A stretch of 5,405 bases of DNA, from the NCBI GenBank assembly GCA_022567855.1, contig JADFGE010000229.1, positions 1 through 5,405 of the forward strand, given 5' to 3'. Both the position numbers and the translations under genes were made by a program. This document shows, one piece after another, positions 1-3,711 of the stretch. Numbering within the stretch: the first letter of the stretch is position 1; each line of letters opens with the position of its first letter. This stretch comes from Planctomycetota bacterium (lineage in GTDB: Bacteria > Planctomycetota > Phycisphaerae > Phycisphaerales > SM1A02). The notes below the pieces were generated by a model. It was not told where the DNA came from. It saw only the letters and a program-made list of their open reading frames with translations, and ran no database searches.

Positions 1-304
1 TGAAAGACTGCATTGCATGATCGCCGGGGTTGAGGTAGATCGTGCCGCCGCCAGCATCTCCGCCCTGGGCTGCCGCGATGGATTGTGCTGCGGCGGCGAT
101 ACTGTCACCGGGATTGACGTAGCGAACTTCGCTTGGAAGAGATCCGCCGGCGTTGGCGTAAAGCGTGCAACCGAAGACTTGCGAACCTCCATTGAATTCG
201 TAGTTGTAACTCAGCAGACGAGGTTCACCGGCATCTTTGGGGTACGCGATCGCGCGCACTTCAACAGGACCATCGTCAAACGCCTCGGCGTCCAACACTG
301 CCCA
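1..304 (-). pseudogene. In-frame continuation of the secreted protein past the TAG: end of Ig-like domain and start of a beta-helix
   Basis: Immediately after the TAG at 305-307, with no shift of frame, 101 codons read through to position 2 without another stop. The translation begins WAVLDAEAFDDGPVEVRAIA and completes the Ig-like stretch that the upstream ORF leaves unfinished. It then passes through a YNYEFNGG segment into VRYVNPGDSIAAAAQS and GGGTIYLNPGDH. That last pattern (a periodic-site start, an Ala-rich helix, then GGGT-hydrophobic-hydrophobic-L-PG-H/D) is typical of the first rung of right-handed parallel beta-helix proteins such as pectate-lyase-like folds. The residues are normal for a folded domain, so the frame was recently functional or still is. 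It has no start codon or ribosome site of its own. Options are a recent nonsense mutation (for example Tyr TAC/TAT to TAG), readthrough, or a base-call error. The gene continues beyond the left edge. Confidence 0.7.
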
Positions 305-1849
305 CTACTCCCAGACGTTCGTGCGCGAATTCAGGGTCATCTCAGAAACTGGCGTCCATGAACCGCCCTCGGCCGAGAACTCGACGCGGTCGATGCCGTT
401 GATGTGGAAGGCGACCACACCAATCTCGAAATCTCCGTTGAAGGTCTGGTAAGGGACAACATCCCAGTGTGCGATGACCTTCGCGTCATAGCCGGGGTCG
501 TCTTCGTTGCCGATCGCGCCGGGCTCATTGGTCGGGCCGGAAAAGCCGTCGCCAGCCGGGATGAACGGTGCTCCGTCCGGCGGTGGGCCGCCACCGCCGC
601 CGTCGCCGCCGTCGCCGCCACCGCCGTCGCCACCACCACCGTCGCCACCGCCACCACCGCCGTCGCCACCGCCGTCGTCGTCGTCCTCAGCACTGTCATC
701 AACCTCGTCCCCTGGATTCCAGTGGCTGGTATCGCCAACACCGCCGCCGCCGCCAGCGGAACCGCCGCCGCCGCCGCCGCCGAAACCTCCTCCGCCACCA
801 CCACCGCCAAATCGACCGCCGCGACGGGCTGGGCCACCACCGCCGCCGCCGATTCCCGCGGCCAACAAGCTCGGCAGGCCGACTCCGTTAGAGCTGTCCT
901 CGTCATTGGGATCAGCGAACGGATCATGCTGCAGCACAGCGTCCTCTGTCAAGTCCGCCAGACTGTCGCTGTCTTCCTGATCCTCCGCGACCTCGTTGAG
1001 GGCCAGTTCATCATCCGCAAACGATCTTCCATCTTGCTCATTCGAATCAACGACGTACCATCCATCGGCATAGAAGTCGTTTATGTCGGTGGAGTCGCCT
1101 AACAGAATCCTCCAGTAGTCATTTGTGCGGAAGATGATCGGTCGATCATCTCGCAGGCGGAACGCTTCGGGCAGGCCACGCTGCACGGTGTGCTGCTCGG
1201 TTATTCTGCTCCCAAACAGAATGAACGAACGAGAGGAGACGAAAGCCGCTAAGCGATCGATCACCGCCTGATATCGGTCGTTGGACTCTTGAGTCGAAGC
1301 TGGCAGCCATCGTCGAGCTTCCAAAGGCAAGCCAAGAACGCTCACAGGCGCGTTGGGATGCGTCGCAGTTAGCGCTTCGAATGTCGCATCGAGCAGCTGC
1401 GCCATCGCCTGCTCATACAGAGCCGGCGTGTCGTCGCCATTGAGAACGAACGCAACAGCTTGCTCCTGAGCGGGCAGGGTATAGAACACCAGCTTGCCGC
1501 GACCGGGATCGATCGTGACGAGCCGGCCCGGATTCTCGTCGATCGTCTCGGCAACGAGTACGGCCAGATTCTGCGCCATTTGGGCACGCCGATCCTGCGT
1601 CGCGCCGAGGAGGCCTTGGGCCGAGGGAAGCGGCAGGCTGACGATGACCGGATCTTTGGCAGTCCGGATATCGGTCGCAGCTCGTGTCTGGCCGCTGAAG
1701 CCGGCGACGACGAGGAGCGTTATCGCTGCCATCCACCTCACAAGGTCAGTGAGATGGTTCTGGCGGCGTGCCACACCGGTACAGGTCCCGATGGGGCTCA
1801 CGCGGTCATCGGACACAGAGATCGTCGATGGCTGAATGCTGCTGCGCAT
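305..1849 (-). CDS. Secreted glycine-rich protein, N-terminal part of a beta-helix protein interrupted by a stop
   Basis: This 514-residue product is probably exported. Residues 1-39 are a polar and basic extension ending in RW. Residues 40-55 form a hydrophobic segment (MAAITLLVVAG), followed by a likely signal peptidase I site after TRA (residue 57). Residues 58-265 are an alpha/beta region I do not recognise. Residues 276-320 are strongly acidic. Residues 333-424 are two poly-Gly blocks separated by an Asp/Glu patch. Residues 455-514 look like an Ig-like beta-sandwich (HINGIDRVEFSAEGG, then SWTPVSEMTLN). The start at 1849 is favoured because TAAGGAG lies 7 nt upstream. Met40 at 1730-1732 would give a conventional short signal peptide but I see no comparable ribosome site. 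The frame ends at TAG 305-307, yet the same frame continues in coding style to the window edge, so this is probably the front part of a longer beta-helix protein. The family assignment is inferred from segment order and the downstream VNPGDS...GGGTIYLNPGDH style. Enzyme activity is unknown. Confidence 0.75.
   Translation of the reverse strand: MRSSIQPSTISVSDDRVSPIGTCTGVARRQNHLTDLVRWMAAITLLVVAGFSGQTRAATDIRTAKDPVIVSLPLPSAQGLLGATQDRRAQMAQNLAVLVAETIDENPGRLVTIDPGRGKLVFYTLPAQEQAVAFVLNGDDTPALYEQAMAQLLDATFEALTATHPNAPVSVLGLPLEARRWLPASTQESNDRYQAVIDRLAAFVSSRSFILFGSRITEQHTVQRGLPEAFRLRDDRPIIFRTNDYWRILLGDSTDINDFYADGWYVVDSNEQDGRSFADDELALNEVAEDQEDSDSLADLTEDAVLQHDPFADPNDEDSSNGVGLPSLLAAGIGGGGGGPARRGGRFGGGGGGGGFGGGGGGGSAGGGGGVGDTSHWNPGDEVDDSAEDDDDGGGDGGGGGGDGGGGDGGGGDGGDGGGGGPPPDGAPFIPAGDGFSGPTNEPGAIGNEDDPGYDAKVIAHWDVVPYQTFNGDFEIGVVAFHINGIDRVEFSAEGGSWTPVSEMTLNSRTNVWE
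578..853 (-). repeat. Low-complexity GGN tract encoding poly-Gly/Asp linker
   Basis: The minus strand is a run of GGC/GGT/GGA codons mixed with GAC, encoding residues 333-424 of the secreted protein. The first block (about 740-853) is nearly pure glycine with FGGGG and RRGG interruptions. The second block (about 587-673) is a GGGD/GGGGD repeat. Between them lies an acidic segment with a DTSHWNPGDEVDD core. The tract produces proline- and arginine-rich shadow frames on the other strand, which are not genes. Such a tract is probably a flexible linker between the N-terminal domain and the Ig-like/beta-helix part. The Asp-spaced glycines could bind calcium, but they do not match the nonapeptide GGxGxDxUx of RTX repeats. 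The tract is prone to length change by slippage. Confidence 0.85.
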
Positions 1850-1916
1850 TGCGAGACTCCTTATAGGGGCAGCCGTGCCAAGGCACCGGAACCCCGAGCA
1901 TCAGAATCTCGCAATG
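1847..1916 (-). promoter_or_regulatory. Predicted RBS-sequestering leader hairpin
   Basis: On the minus strand CATTGCGAGA (1916-1907) is a perfect reverse complement of TCTCGCAATG (1856-1847), which ends in the start codon itself. In RNA the pairing extends inward without a gap through U-G, U-A, C-G and U-G (1906-1903 with 1857-1860). That gives 14 contiguous pairs covering the AUG and the GGAG of the Shine-Dalgarno sequence. The 42-nt loop (1861-1902) holds a second stem of GGGG against CCCC. Inside it is GUGC-CUUG-GCAC (1875-1886), a stem capped by a CUUG tetraloop. This nested layout is what a translational switch would look like (thermometer, protein-bound or ligand-bound leader). I do not recognise a known riboswitch class. 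The base complementarity is seen directly; the regulatory role is inferred. Confidence 0.6.
1857..1863 (-). promoter_or_regulatory. Shine-Dalgarno site of the secreted-protein gene
   Basis: The minus strand reads TAAGGAG, 7 nt before the ATG at 1847-1849. It is the best ribosome site near this gene and fixes the start at 1849 rather than at Met40. Its GGAG half lies in the predicted hairpin 1847-1916. Confidence 0.7.
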
Positions 1917-1994
1917 GACGTGGGAGATTGCCAGGAACTTCTGCCCGGATGACCAAAATGAGGCTGCCTGAGTTCGCACATCGGCTACAAATTG

Positions 1995-2006
1995 TGCACG
2001 CGTGCA
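1995..2006. repeat. Perfect 12-bp palindrome TGCACGCGTGCA
   Basis: TGCACGCGTGCA is identical to its reverse complement and lies about 145 bp before the secreted-protein start. Offset ATTG and CAAT flanks add weak outer symmetry. A dimeric regulator could bind such a site, but none can be named and there is only one copy in the window. Confidence 0.45.
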
Positions 2007-2056
2007 ATCTTTCCCAACCGGCAGGCTCCGCAGCAACCGAAGCAAATTACCTATCT

Positions 2057-2072
2057 TTACATGAATCCTCCT
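2057..2072 (-). other. Start-stop minimal ORF (AUG-UAA) behind a strong Shine-Dalgarno
   Basis: The minus strand reads AGGAGG (2072-2067), 4 nt, then ATG (2062-2060) followed at once by TAA (2059-2057). The Shine-Dalgarno sequence is the strongest in the leader, yet it serves a one-codon frame. A longer frame does run into this ATG from upstream (no stop from 2422), but that frame is out of register with the NusG-like gene and shows no coding character. The pair may be a ribosome-loading or stalling element, or chance. Confidence 0.35.
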
Positions 2073-2210
2073 ATTACCGGAACTGGTCGGCAGAATTGAG
2101 TCCGGGCTTCGCCCCCGTCAACTGCGCGGTTTCGATCTCGCCGCAGCGATGAGCCAGGAACCAGCTGAGTTGAAACTCCAATGGTCATCCGATAACCCAG
2201 GGAGCCCAAG

Positions 2211-2242
2211 AAAAAACCGATCGTCTCCTCCTCAGATCGGTT
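2211..2242 (-). terminator. Intrinsic terminator of the NusG-like gene
   Basis: AACCGATC (2215-2222) and GATCGGTT (2235-2242) form a perfect 8-bp stem with a 12-nt loop. On the minus strand it is followed by six T residues (2216-2211), the classic Rho-independent layout. The promoter-proximal arm lies inside the last codons of the NusG-like gene and its TGA (2232-2234) is in the loop, so the terminator acts essentially at the stop codon. The loop also contains GGAGGAG (2225-2231) directly after the TGA. Confidence 0.8.
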
Positions 2243-2777
2243 CAAGTAAGTCCGCATCAATCTCCAACAGAGCAGTCTGGCCGAGCGTCCGAATCTGCAA
2301 TGCCAAACGACTTGGTCCGAGCCGACTCGAAACAACCCCCTCGATTCCTTGGAACGGCCCGCGGGTGACGCGACAATGTCTGCCAACAACCGCGAATGGG
2401 TAGAGGTCGAGTGTCGATTCACCTAACAGTGCTTGGCGAATCTGCTCGATGTCGTGAGTGAACTGCTCCTGATCGTGAATCTCGAGGATCCTGCAAACGC
2501 GCTTGGTAGATACGGCGGCGTATGCGACCTCGAGCTCCGCTGCCAGGAAAACGTAGCTCGGGAACAGCGGAACGTTCGATCGCAGCTTGCGCCCGCCGAT
2601 GAAGTTGACGCGACTGACAAGGGGCAGATAAAAATGCACGCCGAGGGCATTGAGAAAACGCGCTACCGCTTTCTCTTGCCGCGGCTTGGTCCAAAGAACC
2701 CTCCAGGCCGCCGGGGCAGAACGCAGGCTCTGCTCGGACGTTGTGTTGAGGTCGCGATGGTTCGCCAGAGTAATCAT
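2232..2777 (-). CDS. NusG-family transcription elongation/antitermination factor (RfaH/UpxY-like paralogue)
   Basis: The product is 181 residues from the Met at 2777. An NGN domain begins at about residue 25 (WRVLWTKPRQEK), with FLNALGVHFYLPLV and the signature PLFPSYVFLAAELE at about 70-83. After a linker, a KOW domain starts at about residue 131 (GRHCRVTRGPFQGIEG) and the chain ends in short beta strands. Proteins of this family bind the RNA polymerase clamp through NGN and suppress pausing or termination. The specialised ones act on selected operons, often for surface polysaccharide or secreted products. It is more likely a paralogue than housekeeping NusG: it stands alone, without secE or rplK, and precedes a secreted-protein gene. 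An ATG at 2837 would add 20 Arg/Cys-rich residues (MWRRACHARDRR...). Neither start has a good Shine-Dalgarno sequence, and I prefer 2777 because the extra residues look non-coding. The end overlaps its own terminator. Confidence 0.85.
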   Translation of the reverse strand: MITLANHRDLNTTSEQSLRSAPAAWRVLWTKPRQEKAVARFLNALGVHFYLPLVSRVNFIGGRKLRSNVPLFPSYVFLAAELEVAYAAVSTKRVCRILEIHDQEQFTHDIEQIRQALLGESTLDLYPFAVVGRHCRVTRGPFQGIEGVVSSRLGPSRLALQIRTLGQTALLEIDADLLEPI

Positions 2778-2879
2778 AATCGCTAACGCTTCTGAGGGGC
2801 AGCGTCTGTCGCGCGCATGACACGCCCGCCGCCACATAACGAAGTCAATTGATGGTCTACGTACCTAGCCCCGTATCTC

Positions 2880-2910
2880 CGACGATCTTCCTACCTTGCT
2901 CCGATCGTTG
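2880..2910. repeat. Inverted repeat upstream of the NusG-like gene
   Basis: CGACGATC (2880-2887) pairs with GATCGTTG (2903-2910): six perfect inner pairs, one G-T wobble and one outer pair around a 15-nt spacer. It lies 43 bp before the longer possible start and could be an operator or a 5' leader hairpin. GATCG words are common throughout this window, which lowers its weight. Confidence 0.25.
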
Positions 2911-3060
2911 TGTGCCTGCCAGGGGACAGATTGGGCGATCTGCCAGCCCAACAACCCGCACAATCCCCCCAGCATATCGAGCTTCCGGGCGAACGCAAGC
3001 TCAAACCCAGCAATAACCTACGAGCATTCCGGCCTGTGGACCCGAGGCGGTCCGCTCGCC

Positions 3061-3122
3061 CTCTGGCGACCCCCGAGCGCTGGGCTCCAACCAGGCGCGA
3101 TCGCACCAGCCTCTCTGGCGAC
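3061..3122. repeat. Imperfect direct repeat with CTCTGGCGAC core
   Basis: CTCTGGCGAC occurs at 3061-3070 and 3113-3122, 52 bp apart. In both copies it is followed by a related GAG-n-GCTG-n-CTC string. The similarity fades beyond about 25 bases. It may be a remnant of a local duplication inside the gene-poor region. Confidence 0.35.
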
Positions 3123-3683
3123 GAGGTGCTGACTCACCCACCAAAAACCCTGGTCTGCTAGGCCTTACGCCGGTCTGATGGGCCCCTCCGGCCGCCGCGG
3201 CGTCGTCATCCCTGTACACGGTCGGTGGCCGGCCCGGCTGACTGCCGGCTGGTGTCGCCAACGTCCGGTTTTGGTTATCAACGAAGCGCCGGAGATGTTG
3301 TCGCGGCTCGCCTTTTCGATGTTGCTGACGCTGCCAACCGAGGAAGCCCCCAAGCACGACCAGGCCCATTTCCTGTGTAACAGCGCCGCACTTATCCGTC
3401 ACCGAAGCCGGCCTCGGCGCTTACTCTCCGCACAGCCGAGCACCCCATTCCGAATGCCAAGAAGGAGAAGCGTCCTCCCGCTGTTCAAGGGCTATCCCCG
3501 GCTTCCGATCAGAAGAACAAAATCGCCTGTGCCCACAGTCGCTGCTGCCGCGCGAAGAGCTTCCGGCAGGTCGATAATCGAACTCCGAAAAAGCCCGGAC
3601 TCTTGCTCGGTTGTCAGGCCGAAAGTATGCTCGTCACGGAGAACGTAGTGCGGCCTCCGCAATTGGTCAGAATAACATTCAGC

Positions 3684-3700
3684 CGGTTTTGGGGGAACCG
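3684..3700 (+). promoter_or_regulatory. Small hairpin just upstream of the flavoprotein start
   Basis: CGGTT (3684-3688) and AACCG (3696-3700) form a 5-bp stem, extendable by two U-G pairs in RNA, with a G-rich loop. It ends 11 nt before the ATG at 3712. The loop and inner arm hold GGGGGAA, the only purine-rich stretch that could serve as a poor Shine-Dalgarno sequence. The element could therefore affect initiation, or be an operator half-site pair. Confidence 0.3.
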
Positions 3701-3711
3701 ATAGCGCGATC

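Larger units (their letters stand above)
1850..2210 (-). other. Leader/intergenic region between the NusG-like gene and the secreted-protein gene
   Basis: This stretch of about 360 bases has no convincing gene. Read on the minus strand, from the terminator toward the secreted-protein start, it holds five things. The first is a small GGGC-TTC-GCCC hairpin at 2104-2114. The second is an AUG-UAA pair behind a strong Shine-Dalgarno sequence at 2057-2072. The third is a 12-bp palindrome at 1995-2006. The fourth is the RBS hairpin 1847-1916, and the fifth is the Shine-Dalgarno sequence at 1857-1863. I cannot identify a confident -35/-10 promoter, so a new promoter here versus read-through from the NusG-like gene is undecided. 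Confidence 0.5.
2838..3711. other. Long gene-poor region between divergent genes
   Basis: These roughly 870 bases lie between the starts of the NusG-like gene (minus) and the flavoprotein gene (plus). Open frames of 60-156 codons exist on both strands but have no family motif, no convincing ribosome site and compositions typical of GC-rich shadow frames. The most protein-like piece is on the minus strand at 3492-3711 (RSSIIDLPEALRAAAATVG), which I cannot assign. Both divergent promoters must lie here or nearby, but I could not pick confident -35/-10 boxes. No tRNA, rRNA, CRISPR array or transposon end was recognised. Decayed genes are possible. Confidence 0.5.

Noticed and set aside
17..361. 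114-codon plus-strand frame at the left edge
   Set aside because: The minus strand here continues the secreted protein with beta-helix-like sequence, which explains the open antisense frame.
587..673. RTX-type calcium-binding repeats in the glycine tract
   Set aside because: The Asp residues are spaced by three to six glycines without the nonapeptide pattern GGxGxDxUx, so the RTX family cannot be claimed.
507..980. Proline-rich open frame on the plus strand, plus Arg/His- and Ala-rich frames beside it
   Set aside because: These are antisense or out-of-phase readings of the GGN tract of the secreted protein. The low-complexity composition follows directly from that tract and there is no ribosome site or domain.
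1806..2045. 79-codon minus-strand frame starting at TTG in the leader
   Set aside because: It needs a rare TTG start with no Shine-Dalgarno sequence at a usable distance. It overlaps the secreted-protein start, has no family features, and lies over the hairpin and palindrome.
2104..2114. GGGC-TTC-GCCC hairpin as a second terminator
   Set aside because: The stem is only 4 bp and no T-run follows on either strand.
2057..2188. Possible 43-residue minus-strand gene after the NusG terminator
   Set aside because: There is no ribosome site before its ATG at 2186-2188, its composition is Arg-rich with no motif, and it starts just after a terminator.
3001..3402. 133-codon minus-strand frame containing a hydrophobic GLVVLGGFLGW stretch
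   Set aside because: Only about eleven residues look membrane-like and the rest is Arg/Gly/Pro-rich. It has no ribosome site and no homology that I can recognise.
3178..3648. 156-codon plus-strand frame in the gene-poor region
   Set aside because: Arg/Pro/Ser-rich composition, no motif and no convincing start signal; it is best explained as a chance open frame in GC-rich DNA.
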